A stretch of 64,000 nt of DNA. It comes from Phoma sp. XZ068. Taxonomy: Eukaryota; Ascomycota; Dothideomycetes; Pleosporales; Didymellaceae. The DNA is taken from contig RBKR01000023.1 in the NCBI GenBank assembly GCA_004835665.1, positions 558,001 to 622,000 of the forward strand, written 5' to 3'. Shown piece by piece: positions 10,832-22,376 of the stretch (its first letter is position 1; each line of letters begins with the position of its first letter). A program made the translations under genes and the position numbers. The notes under the pieces are model-generated. The model saw only the letters and a program-made list of their open reading frames with translations. It made no database searches and was not told the DNA's origin.

Positions 10832-11794
10832 AATGATACCCGTATGTCAGCCATCGGCAGATCTTTCGAGCCAAAATCCTGGGCACATGCTCCCCGTGAC
10901 GCCAAAATCCTTCCATAATGGATCGTCGCGGATGTACACAAACAAGTTTAGTAAGGCGGGAGAAGTTTCCCCACACATAAGCCGAGATTTTGCCAATGTG
11001 GGGTCCCCATGTTTATCCGGCTAGAAAGAGTGACATCCATCAATCAGCACTGCGGACGATCGCAGTGAACGCTACAAGTCCTCAACAGTAAGACCTGCAG
11101 ACGGAGCACATCGTGAAGGAACGTTAGTGTGCTACTGACCCCGCATCACCGTTTGCTGGAGTTGCATGTCTATACACAGTAGCGCGCCACAGGGTAGTGC
11201 TGTCCACGCCCGTTAGGCTTTCTGTGGCGTCGGCAGCGGCTTGCAAGCGGAGCTTAAGTGTACGACAGGGGTTTTGGCGCAACAAGATGACGATGTCCAT
11301 GCGGCAGCAGCCTGATGCAATGACGGCCGCGGCATTTCACTTCTTCCTGTTCAAGGGCGACGGGATGCATCCGCTCGTGCCAAGCGGAGCTGCGTGACAT
11401 GGAGTACATGTATACTTCTGCAAGGAAAGTCTTGGGAAAGTGGAGAGTTGCGAGGTTAGCAGGTATTGCAGCCCGAAATCGACGGCGTCAAAGTCGGATG
11501 CACTACCCCGGAGGCTTCGGGCCTTGCTCCTCAAGTCGCTGGGGGAACTGTGGTGCGATCAGCAGGGCTATGCTGTCAATCCCCGCAGGAAAAGGCATCG
11601 CTCGACGCGCGTGGAGCAAATGAACGGGTAACCTTCAAGATACCTCCCTGTCATAGCTCCCATAAAGCTCTCAATGTTTCCCGACTGTTGACGTCGCGCG
11701 CTCCAGGAATTTTATCCTGTCACCTGTCAGTAGCTTCGCATTTTTCGTGTAAACATACTCTGTTGCTTCCGGTCGCCCTGACAGCGCTTGCGTC
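10832..11794. other. Intergenic, promoter of beta-glucosidase gene
   Basis: No supported gene. Several overlapping frames at 11.4-12.0 kb on both strands lack domains and partly overlap exon 1 and intron 1 of the GH3 gene, so they are treated as shadows. Confidence 0.5.
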
Positions 11795-14693
11795 ATGCTT
11801 CGGCTCGCACAAGCATTGCTCGCCATTGGCTTGGTCCAGGCACAAACGGTACGTACAAACATTCGTCCCAGCACCGCACAACCACGCCAATTGCACCTTG
11901 GAGCTCTGCAGAAGCTGCGCAAATGTTGCCAGATACTGCATTTTTGGTTGCAGGGCTGTTTCCATTTCTCAAAGTTGTTCCACGTATCTTGGGAGACCGT
12001 GAAGGCCTGCGGCTAACAGTAGCATAGTACCCAAACAACTCAAACCCGATCAACAGTTCAAGTCCTTTGAACAACGCCCAGAGCCCACCATTCTACCCGA
12101 GTCCATGGATTGAAGGCACCGGTGATTGGGCTGTAAGTACAAAACCCTATTTTGGCGCAGAGAAAGCACTGATCGTTGTACTAGGAAGCTTATGCTAAGG
12201 CCCAAGCCTTTGTGCGCCAATTGACCCTTCTCGAGAAGGTCAATCTCACAACCGGTACAGGCTGGCAGAGTGACAACTGTGTCGGAAACGTAGGCGAAAT
12301 TCCGCGCCTAGGCTTCAAGGCTCTGTGCATGCAAGACAGCCCTCTGGGTGTTCGCTTCGCCGACTATGTTTCCGCCTTCCCTGCAGGTGGCACCGTTGCT
12401 GCATCATGGGATCGAGGCGAGTTTTACCGCCGAGGATACCAGATGGGTCAGGAGCACCGTGGCAAGGGAATTGATGTACAACTTGGTCCTGTTGTTGGCC
12501 CCATCGGTCGCAACCCTAAGGGTGGTGTAAGTTCAAGCAAGGCCCCACTACTTCTACATAAACGTTGACAATAAACAGCGTAACTGGGAAGGTGTCTCCC
12601 CTGACCCATACCTGTCGGGTCATGCTGTTGCCGAGACTGTTCGCGGTATCCAAGATGCTGGTGTCATTGCTTGCACCAAGCACTATATCTTGAACGAGCA
12701 GGAGCACTTCCGCTCGCCAGGAAATTTCAAGGACCAAGGCTTCGTTGATGCTATCAGCACTAATGTTGACGACAAGACTCTGCATGAGTTGTACCTCTGG
12801 CCATTCGCCGATGCTGTGCGTGCTGGCACTGGCTCCATCATGTGCTCTTACAACAAGGCGAACAACTCCCAGGTTTGCCAGAACTCATACCTGCAGAACT
12901 ACATCTTGAAGGGCGAGCTTGGATTCCAGGGATTTATCCTGTCAGATTGGGATGCTCAACACGGCGGTGTCGCCTCTACTCAGGCAGGTCTTGACATGAC
13001 TATGCCCGGAGACACGAGCTTCAACTCTGGATATTCTTTCTGGGGAACTAACCTGACAATCTCTGTTCTTAATGGTACAATCCCTCAGTGGCGCCTCGAC
13101 GATGCTGCGACACGTATCATGGCTGCTTACTACTACGTTGGTCGCGACAAGGTCAACATTACCACCAACTTCAACAGTTGGTCTCGTGAGACCTACGACT
13201 ACCGTAACTTCTTCGGCAAGGCTGATTACGGACTTGTCAATCAGCACGTCGATGTTCGGGGTGAGCACTTCCGCGCCATCCGTTCCTCAGCTGCCAAGTC
13301 GACCGTCCTGTTGAAGAACAGCGGTGTTCTGCCTTTGTCCGGTAAAGAGAAGTGGACTGCGGTCTTTGGCGAGGATGCTGGTGAGAACCTGTATGGACCT
13401 AACGGCTGCGCTGACCGTGGCTGTGACAACGGCACTCTCGCTATGGGCTGGGGTTCAGGAACTTCTGACTTCCCCTACCTGATCACTCCTCTTGAGGCTC
13501 TTAAGCGCGAAGTCACTGATAACGGTGGCCTTCTTACATCTGTCATCGACAACTATGCTTACTCTCAGATTCAAGCTATGGCCAAACAAGCCAGTGTCGC
13601 AATTGTCTTTGTCAATGCTGACTCGGGTGAGGGCTACATCACCGTCGACACCAACTTCGGTGACCGCAATAACCTCACCATCTGGCACGATGGCGACACC
13701 TTGATCAAGAACGTCTCATCGCTCTGCAACAACACCGTTGTTGTGATCCACTCCGTCGGCCCCGTCCTCGTCAACTCGTTCTACGATTCCGAGAACGTTA
13801 CCGCTATCCTTTGGGCTGGTCTTCCAGGTCAAGAATCCGGCAACGCTATCGCCGACGTCCTCTATGGCCGTGTCAACCCCGGTGGCAAGCTCCCATTCAC
13901 ATTCGGTTCATCCGAAGAAGAATACGGCCCTGACCTGATCTACGAACCTATCGCCGGCAACGCGTCTGTCCAGGATAACTTTGAGGAGGGCGTCTTCATC
14001 GACTACCGCGCCTTCGACCAAAAGAACATCACTCCCGTCTATGAGTTTGGTTTCGGTCTCTCCTACACTACGTTCTCGTACTCCAACCTCGCAGTTCAGA
14101 AGCTCAACGCCGGCGAATACATCCCCACGACGGGTCAGACCATTGCCGCTCCAACACTAGGCAACTTCAGCACCGATATCAATGAGTACCAGTGGCCCGC
14201 CAACCTGACCCGCTCGGGAACTTTCATCTACCCGTACCTGAACAGCACCGACCTGGCTGAAGCCTCCTTCGACCCGGAGTACGGTCTGAACCACACATGG
14301 CCCACCGGCAGCTCTGACGGCAGCCCGCAGCCCCGCATTGCCGCCGGCGGTGCACCAGGTGGAAACCCACAGCTATGGGATGTCTTGTTCACAGTCACCG
14401 CTTCCATCACCAACAACGGCACGCTCCTCGGTGATGAGGTGCCGCAGCTGTACCTCAGCCTCGGTGGCCCCGAGGACCCACCCGTTGTTCTCCGTGGCTT
14501 CGACCGTCTGTCTATCCAGCCTGGCGAGACTGTCACATTCAAGACAGACATCCTCCGTCGCGATGTCAGCAACTGGGAGACTGAGACTCAGAACTGGGTC
14601 ATCACCGAACACCCCAAGAAGATCTACGTTGGCACTTCGTCGAGGAAGCTTTACCTTGAGGCTGACCTTGATCTGTCTGAATACAAATCATGA
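11795..14693 (+). CDS. Secreted GH3 beta-glucosidase
   Basis: Hydrolyses terminal beta-D-glucosyl residues, mainly cellobiose to glucose, outside the cell (EC 3.2.1.21). Exons 11795-11848, 12028-12132, 12185-12526 and 12579-14693 give 871 aa, the usual size for Aspergillus Bgl1-type enzymes. Exon 1 encodes almost exactly the signal peptide (MLRLAQALLAIGLVQAQT). The GH3 N-terminal barrel holds LCMQDSPLGVR, the KHYILNEQE substrate motif and the nucleophile in GFILSDWDAQH (Asp290). The second domain (from TVLLKNSGVLPL) and the C-terminal fibronectin III-like domain (PQLYLSLGGPEDPP ... VVLRGFDRL) are complete. It is tail-to-tail with the aspartic protease gene about 215 bp away. Probably induced by cellulose breakdown products (family knowledge, not seen here). 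Confidence 0.96.
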
Positions 14694-14908
14694 TGGTGTT
14701 GGAATAATAATGCACCCTTAGCTTGGACGAGGGTGGAGGAAGTGTGTAAAGCACTTTGATGATAATGACGACATGTTCGTTGTCTACCTATAAACTAGTT
14801 TAATTGTGTAATGAACAAACATGAGTCAATTGTACCCTCCTTCCCGCTGCCGTGCATCACGATATTATGACTTCATGCTGCCCTGGGCCTCGTCTACAGT
14901 CAACGATA

Positions 14909-16337
14909 TCACTTATTGGCACCGCTAGGCGCCGCCGCCGTATTCTGGTGATCTTCAATCCTCTGTACAACTCCAAACCGTTTCTTTCCATGATCGAAGA
15001 TGGCGTAAACAGCCTTCAGCCACGTGTCGCCCAATATGTCGAACTTGGAACTTCCCCTGGACTGAATTCCGCCATACTGCATGCCATTTCCGACCTTCGC
15101 GAACCCAAGATCCTCCTTCTGGACTTCAAATTGCTTGTCGCCGACTGCAAAAGTGACTTTAGGTAGCTTGTTGACTGGAGTGCCGATAGGAAACACCCAT
15201 CCCTGGTTCTTTTCGTCGAACTTTGCGCCAGGGATAGCTTTGTAGATCTGCTTACACAGATCATCGCTAACTAGCGCAAGTGTGCTGCCCGTATCCGCGA
15301 TTGCTGTGTTTGGGCCACGGTCGAAAACTATGTCGTTGATTGACGCAGATGGTGAGGCGAATTGCCAGAAGCCCTTTGTTGTATCGATGCCCACGTAATG
15401 GGGTTCTTTGACGCCGCAGCGGTCCATGACTTCTTGGTCAATGTACCCGAATGTATAAAAGGATTCGCCCTTGTCGACTTCATCTTTGTCGCGCCAGGAA
15501 CCGAGGTAGCAGGTGAAGAGTTCTTGGTCTTCTTTGATGTCGTCTTGAGTAATCTTTTGATCGTGGCGTCAGCATCAAGAACGGCGACAGAGATATCATA
15601 GGTGCCACGATAACATACCATGTTCTCGACAGGAGTAGCGACTGCCTTGGGTTTGACGGTATTGATCTTTCCGAATGCAAGGCCAAGGAGGCCATCGCCT
15701 GCACTCTTGGTGAAATGAGCAGAGAGGCTAGAAGCCAGCTGGATGGCTTGGTTCTCGACACAGAGACCACCCAGGGTGACATTATCCGTCCCGACGTTGC
15801 CCGAGGCGGTTGAACCGTCACCGTATCTAATCTTCCACGAGCTTCCCACGACCTTCTTGAAGGAGGTTGACTTTGTGGCATCGAACAGATTGTGCTTGCC
15901 GCGAGCACCTTTGGTCTTTGAATCAAGCTCAGTGGACCACAACTGCGCAGAGATCAGCCAAGCATTACCGGATGCTACCGATCATACTAGCATACCTAAA
16001 GATCTGAGCTACCTGTGTCGAAGTGCAAATTCATGGTTTGTGGTGGGGTCCCAATCTCCACTTGACAGATGTAGAGGGCATCGTTCTGCTGGTCTTCGGC
16101 CTTGATTGCGCCAGGTTTGCCGCATTCGTCGATCTTGCGCAGAACAGTTTTGGTATCTTTCTTGCTCTGGGGTCGAAATGCGTTCTTGAGTGACCGTGTC
16201 GTCTCATCGATTTTCTGGTAGGGGCCGGTGGTGGTAGGCGCAAAGTCGTACTTTTTGAGTAAACTTGCGTAGGAAGCCACGCCTTCTTTTTCGTAGACGG
16301 GGTTGGGTTTGATAGTTATGCGCTTGAGATTCGACAT
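14909..16337 (-). pseudogene. Pepsin-like aspartic protease (A1) with in-frame stop at a splice junction
   Basis: Exons 16337-15996, 15942-15619 and 15553-14909 encode an A1 aspartyl protease of about 436 codons. Both catalytic motifs are present (FDTGSSDL, Asp107; ADTGST, Asp309), as is the flap YGDGS. The last codon of exon 1 is TAG (15996-15998) at the position of the invariant Trp after DTGSS(D/N)L, where TGG is expected; splicing at AG|GTATGC keeps the stop. No alternative GT donor nearby preserves DTGSSDL and the downstream frame. Everything after the stop is intact, so this is a recent null allele, a sequence error or an unusual readthrough case. There is no obvious signal peptide at the N-terminus (MSNLKRITIKPNPVYEKEG), unlike secreted penicillopepsin-type enzymes, though the propeptide-like segment is present. 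Confidence 0.8.
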
Positions 16338-16525
16338 GGGCAGTAAGGTCTCGAGGGGAAAAATGTGAATGGAATATAGGTTCGTTGATTGCTAATGGTG
16401 TGGGGTGAAGTGGGTATATTGTAAACAACAGTCGAAGTGTAGCTACTTCCCAACCTGGGCAGTTATGCCTGCCAGAGCGCAATGTTCTCACGCCGACAAT
16501 GATTGCGCGAGGCTGCAACACCAGC

Positions 16526-17890
16526 TTACTCGAACTTGGTCTTCTTGCCTTGTCCCTCCACGATAGCCTGGCTCGCTCTTTGCGCGTTCATATGCGCTGA
16601 GCCACTCTTAATCGACCTGGGGTCAACCTTCTCACCAGGCTGGATACTGTTAGGACCCTTTTTGGGCGCGCGAGGCGCACGCGGCTCTCGTGGCTCTCTT
16701 CTTCCGCCTTGCCTGTCATTTTCACCGCCAAAGTTCTTCCAGCGGTCTGGGTTGACGCCGTCAACGGGCGCTGCTGGCTTATCTTTGCCGTATCGCTTGT
16801 TGTAACGTGTTGTGGAGTCTTCAGCGAACTCACAACGCATCTCTCGGCCGTTCAGTTTGTTCAGCAACCACTTTCTCCTCTTTGTGGGGTTCTTGACCTC
16901 AGTTTCTTCGCCGTCAGAACCGTCAGCACCCTTCTTCTTGATGGATTTCAGCTCAGCCTCGGTCTTCATTACGAAGCCTTGGACAGCGCAAGTGGCAGCC
17001 TCGACGTCTCCAAACGTAACCCAGGCATAGCCCTTGCACTTTCCTGAGTCCTCGAAAGTGGCCATGTGTATGTTCTCAATGGAGCCGCATGGGTTGTAAT
17101 GCGCTGTGAGATCCTCCTTTGTGACATCGAATGATAGGTTGCCAACGAAGACGCGCTTGTTGGGTGGGTGACCGCCGGGCTTGCCCACAACCTTTCCACG
17201 ACCACCCGCCTCCTCTGCCTCTGCCTTCGGCTTATCAGGCCGGCCTTCGAAGCTCTTTGCGTTCTTGATGAGCAGGGCGCGGCCGTCCATCTTGGTCTCG
17301 GTCATTGCGATGGCTGCGTACATGGCGAGTTCGGTCGAGAAGTCGACGTAAGCGAAGCCCTTGTTGTTTGGCTTGGTCGTCCAGTGCGCGGGTACGGGCT
17401 TTGTGGACGGAGGCATATGAACTCTGGTAATCTGTTCGGTCTTGATCTCGGTATTCTCCATTATGAAGCTGCGCAGCGAGTCTTTGGTGGCAGACCAGGG
17501 CAAGTTGCCAATCCAGACACCAAACTCTGAGCGCTTCTCCTCGCCCTTCTTCGCATCGCTGGCGGCACCATCGGTCGTCGCGTCTGTGGTCGCACCGTTT
17601 CCGGCAGTGGCAGGCTTGGGGTTGAGCTTTGCCTTCTTTGCGGCACGAGCAGCTTTCTTGGAGGTCGGCTCGGGCAGGTCGATATCGACGACAATCTCTT
17701 CGGGCAGGATTTCGCGCTTGCGTTTCTTCGCTGGTGTCTCGGCGGTCTCGTTGTCTGAGTCGGATTCGGCTTGAACCTTGGATTTCGATGCCTTCTTCTC
17801 CTTCTTTTCTTTCTTTTCCTTCTTTTCCTTCTTCTCCTTCTTTACGACTCTCTTGGCCTCCTCCTGTGAACTCATATCGGTGTCAGACAT
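16526..17890 (-). CDS. nop13: Nucleolar RRM protein, Nop13-like
   Basis: RNA-binding protein expected in the nucleolus and pre-60S particles. Single exon, 454 aa from the ATG giving MSDTDMSSQEE; an upstream in-frame ATG at 17953 looks like leader. The N-terminus is Lys/Glu-rich with repeated KKEKKEKKEK, a likely nucleolar signal, followed by an acidic segment. Two RRMs follow: the first with RNP2-like VWIGNLPW and RNP1-like KGFAYVDF, the second with RVFVGNLSFDV and KGYAWVTF. The C-terminus is Arg/Lys-rich and contains TRYNKRYGKDKP and REPREPRAPRAPK. Two RRMs with this spacing and basic tail match S. cerevisiae Nop13. It is divergent from the Nbr1-like gene, about 0.9 kb away. Confidence 0.85.
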   Translation of the reverse strand: MSDTDMSSQEEAKRVVKKEKKEKKEKKEKKEKKASKSKVQAESDSDNETAETPAKKRKREILPEEIVVDIDLPEPTSKKAARAAKKAKLNPKPATAGNGATTDATTDGAASDAKKGEEKRSEFGVWIGNLPWSATKDSLRSFIMENTEIKTEQITRVHMPPSTKPVPAHWTTKPNNKGFAYVDFSTELAMYAAIAMTETKMDGRALLIKNAKSFEGRPDKPKAEAEEAGGRGKVVGKPGGHPPNKRVFVGNLSFDVTKEDLTAHYNPCGSIENIHMATFEDSGKCKGYAWVTFGDVEAATCAVQGFVMKTEAELKSIKKKGADGSDGEETEVKNPTKRRKWLLNKLNGREMRCEFAEDSTTRYNKRYGKDKPAAPVDGVNPDRWKNFGGENDRQGGRREPREPRAPRAPKKGPNSIQPGEKVDPRSIKSGSAHMNAQRASQAIVEGQGKKTKFE

Positions 17891-18794
17891 CTTGGAATAT
17901 GGTGTACAACAATAATGTAAGACTCGAGCTTTTCCTGCAGCGCAGTTTTCCATCAGAGAAAAATTGTGGGACTGAGCTTAGTAACCGCTTTAGCGTGCCA
18001 TGTGGGGCAGATCTCTCCACGCGCATGAGAGACGGCCCACCAGCATGATGGAGGCTGCAGCGGCATATGGGTAGAATCACGGTGTGCAGGAGTAGCGCTT
18101 GCTTATTGAATCTTGAAGCGTCTCAGTATTGGAGCCTCTTGAGATCATGAAATGTCGTTTTCGAGAAGGCAGCGAGACGGTATCTCCACTATTGCATGCA
18201 TTTGGCTAGATCTTTGAGTTCGTCCAGCAGTGGTCAAATGACCACTTGGCGGTCAAGCCCCAGCCGTGAAGCTGCAGCGATTGGAACCTCCCTCACCGGA
18301 GTGGTGAACAAAAGGCGCTTGCGTCACACCTGTGATACTCGTCCTCGGCACTGGGCTGCCCTTGGTATCGGGCACGGTGAGACGTTGTCGTTGCCTCATT
18401 TGCAGCTGTGATAGCATCATCAACTCGAGCAAACCCACAGGACTATCGACAGACTGTCCCTGTAGCAGCTCAAGGCATTTCCTAAACCAAGCTATCAGCG
18501 TCGGGCTCACTATCGGACGCAATCTGCTGCCTGCAAGAGGCAAGGCGTTGAAGTGGAACCGCGGAACCACCGCCTGAGCTAGGCAGCCGCAGCTACCATT
18601 ACCTCACCTCACCTACCTCACCTTCTCCACCCCAACCTCCGACCTCCACTTCCACCGACCTGCACCGCCCAGCAGCACCCTCTCTCTCGACAGCTGCTTT
18701 CTCCAAGCAGTACTGCGCCGCAGCAAGTCTGCAGCGCCGTTCCCTCCCACCGTAGCCGACAGCCGATCGTCGTCAGCCGCCTCGCCTGCCCGCC
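17891..18794. other. Divergent promoter region, nop13 / Nbr1-like gene
   Basis: Shared upstream region of two divergent genes. The 200 bases before 18795 are strongly pyrimidine-rich (ACCTCACCTCACCTACCTCA near 18600), typical of a fungal 5' leader. No gene is seen. Confidence 0.5.
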
Positions 18795-21762
18795 ATGGCT
18801 GCGACCAATGTTGCCGTCACGCTGGACACGCCCATCATTATCAAGGTCCTCTTCCGTGGCCAGACCAGGAAGCTCAAGCTGCCACTGAAGGACCTGGGTG
18901 CAAATGTCCTCCCAGAGAAGGTGCGTTCAGCGCTCTCGGAGTTACCGGACGAGCAGGCTGCCGCGTCATTTCGGCCAACAGCTCAAGCTCGCCGGAGCTC
19001 TGATATTGAGCAACAATGTGAACTAACGATTGTCTTGTAGCTTCGTGCCGGCCTCCAAATCCGTGATGACGAGCACGTTGTCTTCGAACGATACTCCGAC
19101 TCGGCCGCTGCATACGTCACCCTCGACTCAAACGCGCCTGCTGTCTACAAGACCCTCTTCCGCGCCGCAAAAGCAAAGCTCAAGCTCCGTCTGAGGGCCA
19201 CGGTTCCTGGCGATTCTTTTGAGCTACCCAGCCCTGCTCCCCCGGCTCTCCCTCGTGCAGCGATCCCAGAGCCTTCAGTCTTCCGCTTAAGCGCCGAGAC
19301 CTTGACCCCTCAGGTTGCTGCACCCATCTCTCCGGTCATTGTCCGCTCTCCGGAGGCGCCCAAGTTCGAGGCTGTCAGCCCTGTCTCACCTCCGAAGCCT
19401 GCAGATGATGAAGAGGCTCCAGTGCCCAGGCCGTTCACAACTCGCCAGGGTAAGTGCTACCTCATATGTTCATGGATGAACGACAGACAATTGCGTACTA
19501 ATTCGTTCAACAGCCTTCTTCGACAAGCTTTCCAAAGCTCCACACAACGCCCCGCTTACCTTCCGCCCCAAGCCAACGGCAGCATGCACCACTGCCTGGG
19601 TTGTGTACTGCAACAACTGCAACCACCCCATGGATGATGAGCATTTCCACTGCAGCGTCTGTGACAACGGGGACTACGATCTTTGTCCAGCTTGTGTAGA
19701 CTCGGGCATTCACTGTCCTGGAGACGGCCACTGGATGGTGAAGCGTTTCGTGAAAAACGGCAACGTCGTGAATAGCACCACCCAGCGCATTCCACCCAAG
19801 GTCAAGGCCACAGAGCCAAAGGACATTCCCGGTGCTTTCACCGACGAGAAGCAGTCTGTCACGTGTGACGAGGAGGCAACACGCACCTGCAACAGCTGCG
19901 TCAAGGGTACGTAAAGAATTTCTTGCATCTGCTGTTTGATACTGACATTGCCAGTCCTTCCTGAGAACGAGTTTGTTACATGTGTTCTTTGTGAGGACTA
20001 CGATCTTTGCCTGGACTGCCACACAATCAACAAGCACGGCCACCACCCCGGTCACGCCTTCAAGGGGGCTACCTCAGATACCTCGTTGTCGGCCTTGGGC
20101 AACGCTCTATGCAACCCGGGCCGAAATGCACGCCACAACGCAGTCTGCGATGGGTGTGACAAGTTCATTTACGGTGTTCGCCACAAGTGCCTGAACTGCC
20201 CAGACTGGGATTACTGCTCGCACTGCTTGCAAAGTGCTAAGATCATCCACCCTCGTCACCGCTTTGTGCCAATCTACGAACCCCTCACCGAGCCTCTTTC
20301 GAGCGGCTGCCGTCACTACGGCATCTACTGCGATGGTCCTCTGTGTAAGGACAAGGAGAACCTTTCGTATATCGAGGGTACACGCTACAAGTGTGCTGTG
20401 TGCCACGACACAGATTTCTGCCAGAATTGCGAGGCGCATCCAAGCAACAAGCACAACCACACCCACCCTCTCATCAAGTTCAAGACTCCTGTCCGCAATG
20501 TCAGTGTTACCACGATGGACGAAAAGATTAACAACTCGGTCACTACTCTTGGCGATCGCCGCCCTGCGTCCAGGCGCTCAACTGCCACTGAGACTGCCCC
20601 TGTGGGTCTTTCTACAAATGCTGCAACTCAGGTCCAGACAATTGTCGACATGAGGCCGTCAGTTGAACCCATCAAGAAGGAGAAGATTGCCATCCAAGAC
20701 CTTCTGACCGAGCCCCTGCAGGTATGCAAATCATGCATTCGAGATCAGAAGCAGGATTCTAATTCTATGCAGGAAAAGCCTGTCATCGCAAAGACCGAGC
20801 TGAATCGCGAAGTCTTTGATGCTCACTTCATTCGCGACACCATTATCGATGGCTCAAAGATCTGCGCTGGCCAGCAATTCGTCCAAGTCTGGACACTCCG
20901 CAATCCCGGCCCGAACGCGTGGCCTGCAGGCTGCAGCGTCCGACACGTTGGTGGTGACAACATGCTAAACATCGACAATACTCGCCCGTTGAGTCAAGCC
21001 GAGCTTGCCGATGCCAGCGAAAGCAATGTCCTTGGCGCCCCTGTTGAGGCTGGCGCGGAAGCATCTTTCCGTGTCGTTATGAAGGCTCCCCAGCGTGAGG
21101 GCACTGCCATCTCTTATTGGCGTCTCAAGACCGCTGATGGCATTCCTTTTGGTCACCGACTGTGGTGCGACATCCAAACCGTCGCTGCTCCGGCACCAGT
21201 TCCTACCCACGTTTCTGAGATTGCCGAGGCTTCTACATCTTCACAGATGTATGAGACCCTCCTACAGGCCAGACTAGAGAAGATGAAGGCTATTCGTCAG
21301 TCGCAGGCACAGCAGCTTGAGCAGCAGAAGATGGAGCGCATCCAACAGGTCCGCAAGGCTGCAGTTGAGCGCCTGCTTGAAAACCGCCGCAAGGAGCACG
21401 CAGCAGCTCTGGCTAGCAACCGACCAGCTTCCATTCCAAAGGTTGAAGAGAGCGCGAAGGAGCTCACTGCCGAGCTCCCGGTTGAAGAGAAGCAGGTAGA
21501 GCGTCAGCCTGCCCAAGCATCAGGTATGATCTTCCCTCAGCTGGACAAAGAGTCGCCCGAGTCTAGCACATACGAGGCTTCCACAGTCCAGCCGGAATCC
21601 CCTGTATCAGAGAAGAGCACCACCGCTCGCACCGTCACAGTTGCCTCCGATGAAGAGTTCTTCGAGGATGCTGAGAGTGTCGCGCTCCACTCTGATGATG
21701 AGGGCTTCATGACGGACGAAGAGTATGACATCCTCGATGCCAGCGACGAGGAGGGGCAGTAA
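18795..21762 (+). CDS. nbr1: Nbr1-type selective autophagy receptor (PB1-like, ZZ fingers, FW domain, C-terminal LIR)
   Basis: Links ubiquitinated or other cargo to Atg8 on the growing autophagosome. Exons 18795-18920, 19041-19449, 19514-19906 and 19955-21762; 20722-20772 inside the last exon is a probable extra 51-nt intron (GTATGC...CTAAT...GCAG, in phase), giving about 894 aa. The N-terminal 85 residues resemble a PB1 fold. Exons 3-4 encode four successive ZZ-type zinc modules (such as YCNNCNHPM..CSVCDNGDYDLC, NAVCDGCDKFIYGVRHKC and YKCAVCHDTDFC). The four-Trp (FW/NBR1) domain follows from FDAHFIRDTIIDG to FGHRLWCDIQTV, with VQVWTLRNPGPNAWPAGC. A coiled coil of Gln/Glu/Arg follows. The acidic C-terminus ends in DEEYDILDASDEE, a textbook Y-x-x-L LIR core. 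Confidence 0.93.
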
Positions 21763-22376
21763 ATGTTGGTTGGAACTTCATGCGACGTCACAGCATGCCT
21801 GTAGGTATTTATTTGTTACGGATCTTTTGGGCTCTCTTGGTGTTCAAATTGTGTATTAGCGACAACACTCCTTTGCTCAAGGCGCTGAGCGGCCTTTATC
21901 ACACCCCGACGGGATTGCAGTCATGGGCCGCTGCAAGGCGCTCTCGACGAATATGGTGTTCACTTGGGCGTCCGAGGAACAGGCGCTCGTTTCCTTATTC
22001 TCCTATAGGTGTAGTTTGAATGAAACGTGATCTCCTTGGACTTGCATTACTAAATAGTAACATGTGTTTGCTGGTTGGATTGCATTAAGCAAAGCCACCG
22101 TGACGTCCCTCTCGCGCTTCTAAGTTGTACTCGAGGAGACTGAATTAAGCCACCTGCGAAGATATGAAGGTATCGTTGTCATTGACTACAGTCATGTGTG
22201 GTTAATTAAGATGCGCGCTGCACGGACAACTTGATGACGTCAAATGAGCCATGTTGTTTTCTACAAAACAGACGCGCTTGTGACCTCTGAAATCCAGACA
22301 TCTACGGCGGTCAGAATACGTGATCAATCAGGAACGAAACCTTGTCACAGATACAACTCAGTCTGAACCAAGAGAA
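21763..22376. other. Intergenic region
   Basis: 3' region of the Nbr1-like gene and promoter of the SDR gene. Nothing recognisable beyond short chance frames. Confidence 0.5.
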
